Assembly (NCBI GenBank): GCA_032622095.1
Contig: CP136068.1
Location: 129,587,989 to 129,651,988 of the forward strand
Length of the DNA: 64,000 nt
Origin: Siphonodentalium dalli
Taxonomy: Eukaryota; Mollusca; Scaphopoda; Gadilida; Siphonodentaliidae
Reading direction: 5' to 3'
Shown piece after piece: positions 1 to 11,784 of this stretch. The stretch's first letter is position 1, and each line of letters begins with the position of its first letter. The notes beneath the pieces are model-generated. The model was not told the DNA's origin. It ran no database searches and was given only the letters and a program-made list of their open reading frames with translations. A program made the translations under genes and the position numbers.

Positions 1-942
1 ATAACGCGCATGTAAGTGGCCGGCGCCGATTTTAGACCAAAACCCATTCGAATCATCTCATATTCGCCATATTTTGTCAAGAAACCCGTTTTCTTACGAT
101 CTTCTTCGGCTATGTATACTTGGAAGTACGCCTGGTTAGCATCTAGCCGGGACCATATTTTATGTTTACTTATTGTTTGAAAACATTCTTCCGCAAGGGG
201 TAAGGGGAAACCATCCCCTACAGTTACTGAATTTAAACCCCTGAAGTCCAAAGCCCACCGCACTGAACCACATCGTTTTCGCAATAACACCGGCGCGCTT
301 GTCCATTCGGAATCACTGGGGCGTATTATTCCCGCTTTTAACATTCCCGTTAGAAGTTTTTCTTCCTCCTCTGCAAAACATGCTGGGACTCGGCGCATTC
401 TATTTTTAACAGGACGGGCATCACCCGTGGGAATATTATGTTTCAATGCTGTAAAATCCCCCAAATCATTTTCATCTTTCGCAAATGCCAATTGGTACCG
501 AATTAATAATTTTTTCAATTGGACAGCTTGTTCGGGAGACAACAATTCCCGAGAACGATCAAAAAGATTCACCAAATACTCAGGGAGTTCCTCTCCCTTA
601 CATAAATAGGAGGTCACATCTGGTTCTTCTATATCTAGTTTTCTGATGTCAACAACTTCTGAATCACCATTTGTTATTGCGGTCCCCACCATTCGACCAG
701 CTTTAAGCTTGATATCCCCATCTGATATGTTTAGGAACAGCATCATAGGCTTAGTTTTTGCCCTATGAAATGTCACCGGTACCAACACATTGAGTCCCAA
801 ACTGGGTTCTATGACATAATCCGTAAATTGATTCTTTGTTCAATAGCTACATATTTAGCTGAATTTGCGGGAATAATTACCGATTTTGTCAAGGCAATTG
901 TGACATGCCTTGCTGCTTCAGAGGGTCCTGGTGTGTACAATT
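1..942 (-). pseudogene. Reverse transcriptase, N-terminal part of gypsy pol (broken, partial)
   Basis: Translation of the - strand shows the gypsy RT entry region ('GIIRPSDSEW', 'SAPVLLRKR'), the fingers motif 'RWALDFRGLN', the catalytic motif A region 'WSRLDANQAYFQV' with its first Asp, then 'KTGFLTKYGEYEMIRMGFGL' and 'SAPATYMR'. The YxDD box is outside the window. The spacer upstream of RT starts in the -1 frame relative to the protease stop at 943-945. A further frame change with an in-frame stop occurs near 780-840. The enzyme would copy element RNA into DNA in cytoplasmic particles; this copy cannot make an uninterrupted Pol. Confidence 0.88.
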
Positions 943-1512
943 TCATGGGATTTTTTCCTCTCCCAAATACATATCAATTTCTTTCAAATTTAAGGACGCC
1001 TCAAATTCCTTCAGAAAATCTAATCCCAAAATCATAGGACATGTTATCGGTGCTACATACACTGTCCTCAAATACCAACGCCTTCCCACTCTCATGCGTA
1101 TTGGGCCAACTACTTTACCCGTGATTGTATTTTGGTCCCGGCCCGCAGTTTGTACTTTTATTTCCTTAACTAGTTTGGGTACAGGTGCAATGCTTTTGAA
1201 AATGTCATCCGATATTACCGTGACCTCTGCCCCAGTATCCACCAGGCAGTCGAGTTCTACATTTTCCACCTGAATACCCACAGTATATGATAGTCGCTCT
1301 GTCAATTGCGCGATTTTAATTATCTCCGGGGATCTATTACTTTCCCGGTACCTTTCGGTGCTATCGCGAGCGCTCACGGTCGGCTGTATATCTGTTACTT
1401 GGGTTTCGCCTTTGTTTTCTGACCAACTATCGATTTGTTTTTTAGTTTCTATTCTGGGATTCACATTCACTAGGTCAAGGGGAGTTAATGGGGTCGGCTC
1501 TGTACCTAGCAA
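943..1512 (-). pseudogene. Retroviral-type aspartic protease of the gypsy element
   Basis: A 190-codon open stretch contains the retropepsin active site 'LVDTGAEVTVI' (DTG near residues 92-94) and, about 65 residues on, 'ILGLDFL', which matches the conserved C-terminal ILG.DFL segment of these enzymes. As a dimer it would cleave the Gag-Pol polyprotein. The first ~65 residues are low-complexity linker. No ATG is needed because the frame would be entered from gag by read-through or frameshift. It ends at TGA (943-945), and RT-spacer homology resumes in the -1 frame just before that stop. I cannot tell a programmed -1 shift from an indel with one copy. Confidence 0.85.
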
Positions 1513-1670
1513 TCTTGCTCCGACCCACTGCTGTTTAAATCCACATTTTCCATGAATGCTACCCTTTTGGGATTTTTTGGTGCCCCCGGAACTGGGCCAG
1601 AATTTAATTTAGCCGACCTTTCCGGGACATCCCGATTGGTTACTTGGTTCCCCGTTAACCTCGATGGACA

Positions 1671-1901
1671 TTATCTCATTAGATGCGATTTACTACCACA
1701 TGTCCAGCACCCCGGCCTATTCGGTGAGGGTGATCTACTTCTAGGAAACTCCCTTCTATTTTGGTCAGAGGTTCGGGATAATCTGAGGGTTAATGTTGCC
1801 ATTGATTCAGAAATGCGGTTCATTGAATCTTGCATTCCCTTCACACCCTCCATCATTGATGTCGCGAACCCCCCAAAATCTTGTTCCAATTTATTGGGCA
1901 A
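1671..1901 (-). pseudogene. Gag C-terminal part with a zinc knuckle broken by a stop
   Basis: The frame carries a predicted helical stretch, then an Arg/Ser/Pro-rich segment and 'CWTCGSKSHLMR', the first three ligands of a C-X2-C-X4-H-X4-C nucleocapsid knuckle. A TAA falls at the position before the expected last Cys, and a Cys codon follows directly. The knuckle normally binds element RNA during particle assembly. After the stop the same homology runs on in an open frame to about 1520, then changes frame into the protease. Confidence 0.7.
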
Positions 1902-1937
1902 TTTTGCAATTTCATTAGACCCACTCTGTCCCCCATT

Positions 1938-2738
1938 TCATTGTATTTTCGGGTTTGCTTGGGTGTATTGCACCCGTGCTGGGGCCTCACGTTCCCGAAA
2001 AGTTCTAGTTCGCCTACTTTCCGGCCGGGGTGTTGTGTCTATAGGGGCCATAGTGTTTGGCCCATAAATTGCCAGTGTCGAATGTTGAAACCACTTTACC
2101 CGGTCTATGGCCTCCTCCATTGAAACCGGCCGGGTGGCAGATATCGCAATACCAGCCTCCTTATCTAAGAACCCAAAACCAAATCTCAACACTGCTTGTC
2201 TGAACATGTGACGTTCGGGTAAATCGTCAAATGCTCTTGCAGCTAGGGTTAATACCCTATCTGCCCATTCTTCCAGGGACTCCGTATGTTTCTGAACTGC
2301 TTGATTAAATTGAATCAAGACAGTTTCGGGCAATTCAATGTGCGCAAACCTTTTTTCTAATTTGTGCATCATGTCGTCAAAAGGTGTCTGGGGGTTTTGA
2401 CGCATTAGGGTTGTAAAATAGTCTGCCGCTTTCCCCTGTAAACACCAACACAAGTAGTCCCGGGCCTCTGGTCCCTCCCATCCCTCAAAATCCATCATGT
2501 GAATGAACTTTAACTGAAAGGATTGCCAATTTGTGGTGCCGTCATATTCCAATGATCGGGGGATATGTGGCAACTTTCTATGACGTTGATCCTGTGGGGC
2601 TTGATTACCTATTATCTCCCCTCTATTCCCCCCCCCCGGTTGGCGTCCCTCCCTGTCTCTAAAGGTTCTGCCCATACTAGGGTCTCTGTGTGCCCCCATT
2701 CCCCCATTATGGTATCTGTTTCCCTTGTGTTCTATCAC
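1938..2738 (-). pseudogene. Gag capsid-like core (retrotransposon gag domain)
   Basis: This 266-codon frame has the layout of the retrotransposon Gag core: 'YDGTTNWQSFQLKF' at the domain entry, 'YLCWCLQGKAADYFTTL' where family members have the W..L.G.A..... helix, 'PFDDMMHKLEKRFA', and a later 'SLEEWADRVLTLA'. This part builds the particle shell. It overlaps the upstream gag frame by about 30 nt (2707-2738) in another register, so Gag is split here, either by a frameshift mutation or by translational recoding. It continues C-terminally into the zinc-knuckle piece in a different frame. Confidence 0.8.
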
Positions 2739-3651
2739 TTTGAGTTCTTTGCGGACTCATATTTCTATTTAGTATATCATATGACCGCCCACTGGAGCGA
2801 GACTGAGGGTCTCTGTACTGATCCCTCCTATAGCGACCCCCCTCCCCAACCTGTGGTCGTGTCATTCCCGTTCTTCGGGCATCATGGGCTTCCCCATGAT
2901 TTACTCTGCCTTGTGAACCCTGGTTTACATTGCCAGGGGCATGTGCCACTAATGGGTTATTTTCCATCCAGGCGTCCAATCTTGATATTGGACGTTGGAG
3001 ACGGCTACCCCTCGGTGACGTCGGTATTGTCCTATAACGCGATTGCTCATATGACGGTGGCGGATCCCGGTTGGAAATTCTACCCTCCCGCGATCGGTTG
3101 GGGTCTCGTGACCCCAAACGTTCCTCAGAGTCTGAGGATGGTGATGGCGGGGATAAACCCCTTCGGTGAGAATTTCCTGGGGCCGGTGAGCTTAGTGTTA
3201 TTATTTGTACCCCCACCGGTGAACTGGGCGCATATCTCTGATCGCCCATGACTCGTTGGTTGCGATTAACCAACCTGTGCCGCAATTGCTCATCCATCTG
3301 AGCTTGATTGGACAAGACGCAATTTGATCGTCCATCAATATTATTGTCCTGGTGTGGTATAAAATCCACACTTCTTATCAAAGCCCTTGACACCCTGAGG
3401 GAAGTTACTTGGTTGATGTTATCCACCGTAAAATTTCCCAATTCAGCTCTTTTAGCTAATCTATTTATGGCTCTCTCAGTGTTGACCCCTGGTAGGACCA
3501 ATAACGAATACAAATCGCACTTATTGATCTGAAGACGATCGGTCAACCCATCGTCCAAATCCAGATCAGAAGACCCATTAATTGCAGTCGCCATTTTTTC
3601 AAAGTCCAAATGACCCTGAAAACTGTCGAATAGCCTAATTGGGTTTTCCAA
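2707..3651 (-). pseudogene. Gag N-terminal frame, Arg/Pro/Ser-rich
   Basis: This 314-codon frame begins at ATG 3651. Its first ~110 residues look folded and helical, with 'GVNTERAINRLAKRAEL' in the middle. The remaining ~200 are rich in Arg, Ser, Pro and Gly and look disordered. I do not recognise the N-terminal fold. Its position upstream of the capsid-like frame, on the same strand and overlapping it by about 30 nt, makes it the N-terminal part of Gag in this element. A separate non-Gag N-terminal domain cannot be excluded. Confidence 0.6.
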
Positions 3652-4400
3652 CTTGTATAACTATAACCTAGTACAGACCCCACAGTATAATATTGGGGAC
3701 CCAATGTAATTTTATGATTGAAGTACCCAAATATTTTTCCAACACGTTGGAAAATCAAATTTACCAATTACTTACAGGTGGAAAAATGACCCTAAATGGT
3801 CAGCACACGACGCGAGGGCAAAAATTCCCCGTCAAAATCCGCGGGCTGAAACACAGGAAGGGTTATTGACATAAAATGCACCCTATCGAAAATGAGTGGA
3901 ACATGAATTATCACCACCTCAAATATTCAAAATATACAAAAGTCGGGAAAATTAATCCCGGAATAGCAATTATTAAATCACTAACTTTGAATTAAAGTTA
4001 ATTAGCGGGTCGGATGTGACCCGAAAGTACCCAATGTAAAGCGATTATTTATCTCGCTCAAAATCGAACGCACATCCTCATTGGCTCATAATGGCGGCCA
4101 ATTCGAATGGGAATTTCCCGAATAGATTTCGTTAGTTCGCTTCGCCAATATGGAGATTTTGGTTCTCCACCAAATTACTCTTCTCTCACAAGGTGGTGAA
4201 TAACTTTCATGTCCCACTCACCGTGTGTGTTGACTGCCCACACCTCGGCGACCGATCGCTGCTTCTGCTGGCACGTCCGGTTCTCACAAAGTCTGGTTGT
4301 CAAGTCGAGGTCTCTCATTCGGGCAGGACCCACGTGACCCAAACCCCGGGGTCTCATTTGTAGACGTCGGGGAGTTTCCGTAATTATACTACACCTGCGA
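3652..4400 (-). other. Probable 5' leader and LTR of the gypsy element
   Basis: On the - strand this stretch lies immediately upstream of the gag start, where the primer-binding site and 5' LTR should be. No long open frame that I trust is present. I could not place the TG...CA termini or a tRNA-complementary site with certainty, and the partner LTR is outside the window, so this rests on position only. Confidence 0.4.
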
Positions 4401-5029
4401 TTTTGAGTTCTGTTGGAGTCATTTTGGCAGAGTTATTGCCATTTTCAACATAGATATGTTTTATGTTTTTTATTATAGAGTTATTGACCATTTCTCATTG
4501 AAGATGTGCACCATATTTAGTGAATATGCACTTTGTATCATGTTGGTATGATCAATTCCAACTACAGTTTGTAGTATAGGGATCTGAAAGCAATAGATCC
4601 TTCAAACCTGCCACCTTCGTTTGGGGTAATATTATTATTGTCTGGTTTTAGTCACTCCGATGAGTCTGATGCCAGTTTTAACATTTCTCGTATGTCCAAG
4701 AGTATTGGAGCTAGAACTCAAAATTCTATTCATTAAACACATTATCATTTATTATATGCTTGCCTATAAAATAGCTGAAAATTACCGAAACGTAAATCGT
4801 CGGATGTAACTCTTAGAAGCTAAAGTGAAATACGATTTTGTTATTTCTTTTGTTATTTCACTGTAGCTTGCCGAATGACGTCGTCTCTTGGTAGCGGTTT
4901 TCTACCTATCAGCTAGTCGGTGTCAGAACTTTGGGTCAATCAGATGTTGCTTTTCGTGTATTGTTTAATTTGTTGTGCTATCAAAAGTGTGAATGCTGCA
5001 TAATTTAGCATCTTTAGGCACTAATAAGG
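4401..5029. other. AT-rich gene-free stretch
   Basis: No coding potential, RNA gene or clear repeat was recognised. It separates the gypsy leader from a palindromic repeat. Confidence 0.5.
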
Positions 5030-5202
5030 TGTATATAATAAAAAGAACACCTACAGTTTTTTGTTTAAATACCTGAAACATCTCATTCGTGTCTGGAAAG
5101 AAATAGCCACTTGTGAAAATTTGATATTTCTTTCCAGACACTCATGATGAGATATTTCGGTATTCAAAAAAAATCTGTGGGTATTCTCTATTTATTACAC
5201 GT
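5030..5202. repeat. Imperfect palindrome, arms of about 75 bp
   Basis: The left arm (about 5030-5106, including 'gtgtctggaaagaaat') is matched by the reverse complement of about 5125-5202 (including 'atttctttccagacac'), with a short loop between. The arms differ at scattered positions. This is the form of a small hairpin MITE; no target duplication was established. Confidence 0.7.
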
Positions 5203-5365
5203 ACAATCATTAAACTCTATTCTTGCATATGGTCTGTATCTGGCATCACAATCTAGTGAGCCTATATACGGTACTGAAACCTGCATTGTGTTATTGATAC
5301 CATCGTCCAAACTACCATAAAGCCTATATATGAGCTAGTCAGGGTTATATAATCTGCATCAGATT

Positions 5366-7140
5366 GCTGTGTCATTGGTAATGTATTTTATGCAGCTAGC
5401 TCAGAGTAGGACAGACTATCCGAATTCAGGACAGTTCGCTACCCCAGCTCCTAAATGTTTGTCTCAACTCGAGAGGAGTGAGGATGACCCAACAACCAGT
5501 TCTAGAAAGAAAACTCTCCTTGGGGTCAGTCCGTTCACTACAAACCATCATTGCGACACCTCACCCCACTCAAGTTGAGACCTACGAATTTTTCCCATAT
5601 TTTCCCTGTTGTTCAAATCTGAGGCCCGGAGGGAGTTGCTTGGTTTGAGCCAACTATCAATTGAGGTAAATGGCTACCCAATCAAATGGTAACCGTGTTT
5701 ATTACAATTTTGGCAAGATGAAATTATATACATGTAAAAATGATAGTCAGGCTCAAAGGCTACCATCCTATAAATATAATATTGTCATGCAACTGCCGTC
5801 ACTTGAAAGCGCTCTGGGTTCTGAGGGTGAAGTTAATTTTTGTCTTGGTGAATTGCTGCAGCAATCGGCATCAGCTATTCTCGTTGTGTTTTTCAGCAAA
5901 GCAAACAGTTATTACCGCACGTTTTTTTCATTTAAGTGATAGAATTGTGCTTGGGTGGCGGCCTCCACAATCCCCTCAGCTAATTGCATGCTACTTCATA
6001 CATCATGCATGAGTTGGATAATATGTCATGTCACACTCACGAAGCAAATAGTTATTATAAGTATGTGTTATTCATTTAAGCATAAGATGGCGCGAGGAAA
6101 GCGGCCTCCGCAATCCCCTGAGCTCGAATGTTACTTTGTACACCGCATGTCAGATCACATTCCATGGGAACTATTTGCTAAATTACACCAGCCTTGGCAA
6201 GCGGCTTTTGCTGGTAACCGTTATTACACATATCTTGATAGCTATCTTATTTTGGCTGTGAATAAATTATTGTGCAAGTAATATTAGCTAGGATATTCGG
6301 TTATTATCAGATAATAGCAGACTATATGCTAAGTATGTTTTAGGTTTGGAGACGAATGCTGTTACTTACATCAGTCTGGGCAAGCGGCTCAGGCTGGTCA
6401 CAGAGACGGTACTTATCACAAAAATTTATTTCTCAATACATGCTTCTTTACACAGGGACCCATTAACTAGTAGTATGGGGGTTTGTCCCCTTGTAAATAT
6501 TGTACAAATGTTGCGGTCCTGACTATTATATTGCATGACACCTTTACACTTGCTTTGGGAGATGGATCTTGGCCTCCGAGGTAGTTAAATTGGGTGTGGT
6601 CAGGTTCCTACAGCCGGAATCGGTGACGGCTTAAGGAACCTTGTGGCGTTTTAGTCTCCCACCTTTGAGCCTGACTATCATTTTTACATGTATATAATTT
6701 CATCTTGCCACAATTTTAATAAACACGGTTACCATTTGATTGGGTAGCCATTTACCTCAATTGATAGTTGCATGGCTCAAACCAAGCAACTCCCTCTGGG
6801 CCTCAGATTTGAACAACAGAGAAAACTGGTTCTTTCTAGAACTGGTTGTTGGGTCATCCTCACTACTCTCGAGTTGAGACAAACATTTAGCAGCTGGGGT
6901 CGCGAATTGTTCTGAATTCCGGATCTCCTATTTACCGAGAACAACCGAGAACAAGTCTAAAATTAATAATTAAGTCTCAATAATGTTCAATTATAGTGTA
7001 TATATCAATCTTAAGTGAATATTATACCATATTTGACATTTTAAATGACATATATGTAGTTATTATGGGTATATAGGAGGTAAATAGGAGGTCCCCAGAA
7101 TTCGGATAGTCTGTCCTACTCTGGGCTAGCTGCATAAATG
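5366..7140. repeat. Inverted repeat with ~400-bp arms and ~0.9-kb spacer
   Basis: About 5388-5765 is repeated in reverse complement at about 6660-7137. Matching landmarks are 'gctagctcagagtaggacag' against its complement near 7120, and 'ggctacccaatcaaatggta' against its complement near 6735. The right arm carries an extra ~165 bp (about 6922-7090) bounded by 'ctcctatttacc' and its complement. Spacer 5766-6659 has no recognisable gene. This is a foldback-type DNA element, probably non-autonomous. Confidence 0.75.
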
Positions 7141-8340
7141 CAAGTTATGTCTAAATCATAACAGGTCTTATGCAGCAAGACAAGACTTAATGTAATGATC
7201 ATCAAACCGAAGGATAAACAACCTTGAACTTCTGGGGAATACCCAGGTTAATTCAGAATTGGAACTCGCCGTATTAGGAATGTAAACACTTCCAATGCGC
7301 ATGCGTCAGAGTATAGATTAATATAAAGATTAATCAATTCCAAGAAACGCTCATTAATATTCATGAAATACCTTTTGAAGAAACTTTTAATTAGAAGAGG
7401 GCAGCAGGGAGCCAAACAGAGAGTGTGGGCATGCTTGGAACCCACGCGAGGTAGCGTCTATTAAGAAGAATCATTCGCTTTGTTAAATTCTTGGAAAACT
7501 GGTAATATGTTTTATATTTACGTACTTTTAATATTTAGAGACGAAAACAACGCATCCATGATAGCACTTTGAAATAAAGATGGGTCAGTCAATTTTGGAA
7601 CATCAATTTTACCCACCCTCCCTACCAAGTTCTAATTGGAAACATCACAGCCCCACGATGTAGTTTTTCTTTTTTCTGCTCACTACCGGGATAGATAATC
7701 ATATATATATGTATATTAATATCTGTCATTTATGTCTTCCACTTTGTTGAAAATTATATTATGTGTTTCATACCACATTACCTCATTCATTAATACTATG
7801 CTCATTAGTGTGTCTGGGTGCAACCGGTGAAGGATAATAGATGAGAGAATGAACTGCGTGTACAATGAAAGTGTGTTGAAGCTAAGATGTGTGTGAGACA
7901 GTGGGCGGCGTTTTAGTCTTCCACCTTTGAGCCTGAGGCATTTTAGTCTCCCACCTTTGAGCCTGACTATCATGTTTACATGAATATAATTTCATCTTGC
8001 CAAAATTTTAATAAACAGGGTTACCGTTTGCCCACATGCATGCCCACACTCTCTGATTGGCTCCCTACTGCCCTCTTATAATTAAAAGTTTCTTCAAAAG
8101 GTATTTCATGAATATTAATGAGCGTTTCTTGGAATTGGTTAATCTTTATATTAATCTATACTCTGACGCATGCGTATTGGAAAGTGTTTACATTCCTAAT
8201 ACGGCGAGTTCCAATTCTGAATTAACCTGGGTATTCCCCGGAAGTTCAAGGTTGTTTATCCCTCGGTTTGATGATCATTACATTAAGTCTTGTCTTGCTG
8301 CATAAAACCTGTTATGATTTAGACATAACTTGCATTTGTT
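7070..8340. repeat. Second inverted repeat sharing an arm with the first
   Basis: About 7125-7437 returns in reverse complement at about 8033-8338 (for example 'catgaatattaatgagcg' in the right arm). The spacer (7438-8032) contains a third, partial copy of the inner arm of the neighbouring inverted repeat, near 7905-8030, with 'cccacctttgagcctga' duplicated about 30 bp apart. The two structures therefore form a compound nested set. Frames through the arms are repeat translations. Confidence 0.72.
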
Positions 8341-8538
8341 GTGAGTAATTTGGATCACTCTAAATGCGTACTACAATGTAGCTGTATTCCTTTTCCTTAC
8401 TATGCAAGGGGAAACCACCTTCCAAACTGCATCGCTAAATGTCACCTTCAGCCATAATAATATTTGTATGGCTGCTGCGCCCCTAAATGTTACTTGGGGC
8501 ATTGTGACTTAAACTCGTCCTCTTCTCTCATGTTATAG

Positions 8539-8789
8539 GCTATCTTCTTGAGTGGAATGTTTACCAGCGGGAACATGCCCTGTCTAAAACTGCAGAGATC
8601 GAGTATTTTTCCAACAAATTTTATATTATCATGCCGGAATCATGTACAACGTATGATTCTTTAAAAGATGAGCCGAACCAACCAGAAATCGAGGAAAAAA
8701 AAGTACTCGCTGTGTGTCGTAGATCCGATGCTGGTGTGAAGGGAAGATCATATGACGTCATGGTTTATTCTCTGAGGGATGGAGGAAAG
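8539..8789 (+). CDS. STING1: STING homologue, exon of the cyclic-dinucleotide-binding domain (first of three seen)
   Basis: STING is an ER-membrane receptor that binds cyclic dinucleotides and starts innate immune signalling. The exon follows a pyrimidine-rich acceptor ending 'gttatag' and ends at donor AAAG|gtatct. It supplies 2 nt of a split Gly codon plus 83 open codons. Against vertebrate STING (from memory) it aligns from the Gly-Tyr-Leu holding the base-stacking Tyr167, through 'KFYIIMP' (vertebrate RLYILLP), to 'SDAGVKGRSYDVMVYSL' (vertebrate DRAGIKDRVYSNSIYEL). The Arg and Tyr equivalent to Arg238 and Tyr240 are kept; the Arg232 position is Asp. Exons for the transmembrane part were not found upstream. 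The phase-0 end matches the next exon. There are no stops or frame breaks. Confidence 0.9.
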
Positions 8790-8945
8790 GTATCTTTTCT
8801 GCTTACTGCTAGATGCCATGAATTTCTACTCCCGTAGATATCATATTCCACCAGTACAAAACTCTTTTATTTTATGACGTTGAACTTTATAACATCAAAG
8901 CAATAATGCTGATAATATATTTCTTTGTTAATACCTGTTCATTAA

Positions 8946-9518
8946 AGGCACAGATGGCCTTCATTATATGTTATAATTTAGAATAATAGTTACCATATTT
9001 TGAAAAATTCCTTAAGAATATACCAATAGTATAGTAAAATGATATAATCAATGCGATATTATCCACAAAAGACTTTGTGTGAGCCAAGTGTTTGTTTATA
9101 TACAGCACGTAAAGAGTGACTGATAAGCAAAACACTCAACACTGACAATTTTTTCAGTAGAGTGATTAATGGTGACACATTCAACAATGAAAGCTTGAGT
9201 GGTGACGATAAGCAAGGGAAATACCGGTACGTTGTAAACAACTTGGTTGCAGTTTTAATGCTGTTCTCTTAGTGGGATCTTCCCGGTTTTGAGTGTTTTG
9301 CTTATCAAATACTCTTTAAATACTGTTTGTTTACATAACATGGCATTTGTTTAAATAACACAGAGTACTAGCATGACAACATACAATTTACACAATATTT
9401 ATAGTTGGTATAAGGACAATGTTTGTCTACAAATATATAATATTCTTTCTGTTTATGGAAGTTTTAACTGATGTAACTATTTTAACAGCAATACCCACCA
9501 CCAACACTTACCATATTT
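8946..9518. mobile_element. MITE with TTAA borders, family copy 1
   Basis: It begins 'aggcacagatggcctt' just after TTAA (8942-8945) and ends before TTAA (9519-9522). Internally, 'gataagcaaaacactca' (about 9122) and its complement (about 9295) form a second inverted pair. Related copies lie at 19928-20429 and 53082-54645. The right terminus is diverged, so that border is less certain. No coding capacity. Confidence 0.65.
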
Positions 9519-9858
9519 TTAATAATATGTACCACACTAGGTGAAGGTCCAAACTAGAGCTTGTATGATTTAGGTGTCTTTTGTTAGCCGATTTTGCTCG
9601 ACATCACTTACAATAATGAAATTTCCCCGGGTAATCTATTCAATGTTGATTTATGACTCACAAAAGAAGCCTAAATCATGCAATTTCAAGCTGCATGGGA
9701 TATTTGTCTACTATGAAACACATTATTAAACAACAGGTTTTGACTAATAATATATTATTTGCACTATTTTTTCATTGCTGGAAAGTTCTCCGTCCGAACA
9801 TGCCGGTAAGAACTTCAAAAAGATCCCAGGTTTTGTACAAATGGAATATGATCTTTAC

Positions 9859-10034
9859 GGGGGTAGCCAGTGCATATATTCATGGCATGATCTACTCATT
9901 GTTCTCTCTATCAAGCTGCATAGCTGCTCAAATTGTATATGCTACTGGGGGTAGCCAGTGCATATATTCATGGCATGATCTACTCATTGTTCTCTCTATC
10001 AAGCTGCATAGCTGCTCAAATTGTATATGCTACT
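9859..10034. repeat. Two perfect-looking 88-bp direct repeats
   Basis: The unit starting 'gggggtagccagtgcata' occurs twice head to tail with a period of exactly 88 bp (9863 and 9951 for 'gtagcc'). No difference between the copies was seen, so the duplication is young. Confidence 0.9.
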
Positions 10035-11784
10035 GACCTGAAGATTCTGGGGAGCCTCGCTCTTATTTAAATTACGCAGTACTATTTTTTGCTAAGTTTT
10101 GAATTCACATATTTTCTAAATTTCACACCAGATAAGTTTTGATCATGCAAATCATTCCTTGTTCACTGTTGATTTAGCCAAGAAAATTAAAAATCGAGCA
10201 GATAGTATTTTTATTATGATACATGTATTACGCAAATCGTGGAAATATCCGAAGTTTATGTCACGTGAGTGCGATCACGTGACAACAACGCGGTCACATG
10301 ACCGTTCATTTGCGTCGACGCTTACCGGTGACAGCGGTGGGTGGAGCTTGAAATAATTCCGCCAATCACGTACCTAGTTGATAAATTATGTATAAAATAT
10401 TGCAGTCGCCGGCTAATTACTTAGGCATTTACAATAAATAGCGATCACGGAATAAAACTGTTTGAATGTGCTGAATTATGAACTGGATTTGCTAGAATGT
10501 TAGATTATATAACGAATAATGATGGCTAAAATGCACTTTGTGGGGATAAAAGTTGTGTGAAATGAGATTAATTTATGCAGAAATGCAATGAGCGAGCGGA
10601 ATTTCAGGCGAAACTAATTGAACTGTTTCTGAAAGAATACAATTTGGTCCATATAGCTTCTTCGTCTTTGTTTGGTACCAATTTCGGAAGCTAGTTTACA
10701 CACTAGTGTCATTGCGTTGTGCTATAGGAGTATAATTAAACACAAATGGGGTGTGATTTAAAAAGGTGGTGGTTTTTATACTAGTATATCATATGTATCA
10801 TGATCGCTTATATTTGTCATAATAATGTTCCTGTCTGTTTCTTCACACGAAAAATTGTGTGCGGAGAAGTGCACGATGTGAACCGCTTGCTAAAATCCTT
10901 CCAGTCAAGATCGATAAGTGCGTAAACAAAATAATTCACTCGAATGCACAAAAGACTGTTGAAACTACAATAATTATTAATTAGGCATGCAGTTTGGCAT
11001 AACGACATTTTTTTAAAGCCACATGGTGGTTAGCGATCCAAATATACACGTAATATTATTAGCTTCAAAATTGAATTTGTCTCAGTATCGAAATAGGTCG
11101 ATACATATCTGAACTACCTTTCTACGAACATTATGTAACCTAAAACGACGCATTGAAGTAATGAAAAATACATCTGCAAATACGATGTTTGGGTCCAAAA
11201 CACAAAACAGCCATTTGCACGAGATGAAACGAAAAAGACCGTTCCGTGGTAGCCTATTCCTGATATGGTAGCAATAAAGAGCGTTTGTCTGACTTCTGGC
11301 GAAAAGTTGAAAACGGCAGAAAAATGGCTGTTACTTTGGCAAAGTGTTTTCAGAGCATATGGAGTGGGTATATCAATAGTTCGTGTATGTGTCTACCTAT
11401 CGTATCCGCCGCTCCAAATGATGCAGAAAAACATTTGGAGGTTCGAATGAGCGATGTCCGTTTAAATGGAAGGCTAGCCAGGCATTGTTTTTCAGTTTGT
11501 GTTTGCTGTTCGTTTTTATTTTTTTTTATTTGACGTTTTGATGGCAGATATTGACTTTCTAGAGAGGATTTTTTTTAACTGTTGGCCTAGAAAAAAATCC
11601 AATGATTGCATCTAATAAACAGTGTCCATGTTTTCGTCATGGTATAGACAATAAAGAGTGTTCTCAATTATGAACGTGCTCTATTTCGATATGTCATGGG
11701 TGATTTTTTTGTATGTAGTATTGTGACATTTAAATATAAAGAGCGTCCATGCTTCCGTTTCACAAAAGCGGTAGACAGCAAATA
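10035..11784. other. Intronic gene-free stretch with 'aataaagagcg' motif copies
   Basis: No exon or transposon gene is recognisable. The motif (a)ataaagagcg or agtg occurs near 11273, 11650 and 11736 and again near 16847, 20195, 55390, 58335 and 61848. The stretch preceding it near 11255 ('attcctgatatgg') also precedes it near 20183, so these are probably remnants of one small dispersed repeat. Confidence 0.5.

Larger units (their letters stand above)
1..4400 (-). mobile_element. Ty3/gypsy-type LTR retrotransposon, decayed and cut by the window edge
   Basis: Reading on the - strand, gag-like frames (3651 down to 1671), an aspartic protease (1512-943) and the start of a reverse transcriptase (about 900-1) follow in the usual gag-PR-RT order. 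RNase H, integrase and the 3' LTR would lie left of position 1. The frames are interrupted several times: between the gag pieces, at a stop inside the zinc knuckle, between gag and protease, and twice before RT. It is therefore read as an old, inactive copy. Borders of the 5' LTR were not resolved; 4400 is an approximate outer limit. Confidence 0.85.

Noticed and set aside
1552-3251. Long + strand frames (171 and 228 codons)
   Set aside because: They lie opposite the gag frames of the gypsy element and show no family motif; they are antisense shadows.
5125-5275. Open segment ending before a GT ('SILAYGLYLASQSSEPIYG') as the missing upstream STING exon
   Set aside because: Its phase would fit, but half of it lies in the right arm of a palindrome and the sequence does not resemble the STING segment before Gly-Tyr-Leu.
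7716-7973. Small - strand frame with repeated RLKGG text
   Set aside because: It arises from a direct duplication of 'cccacctttgagcctga' within the inverted-repeat region.
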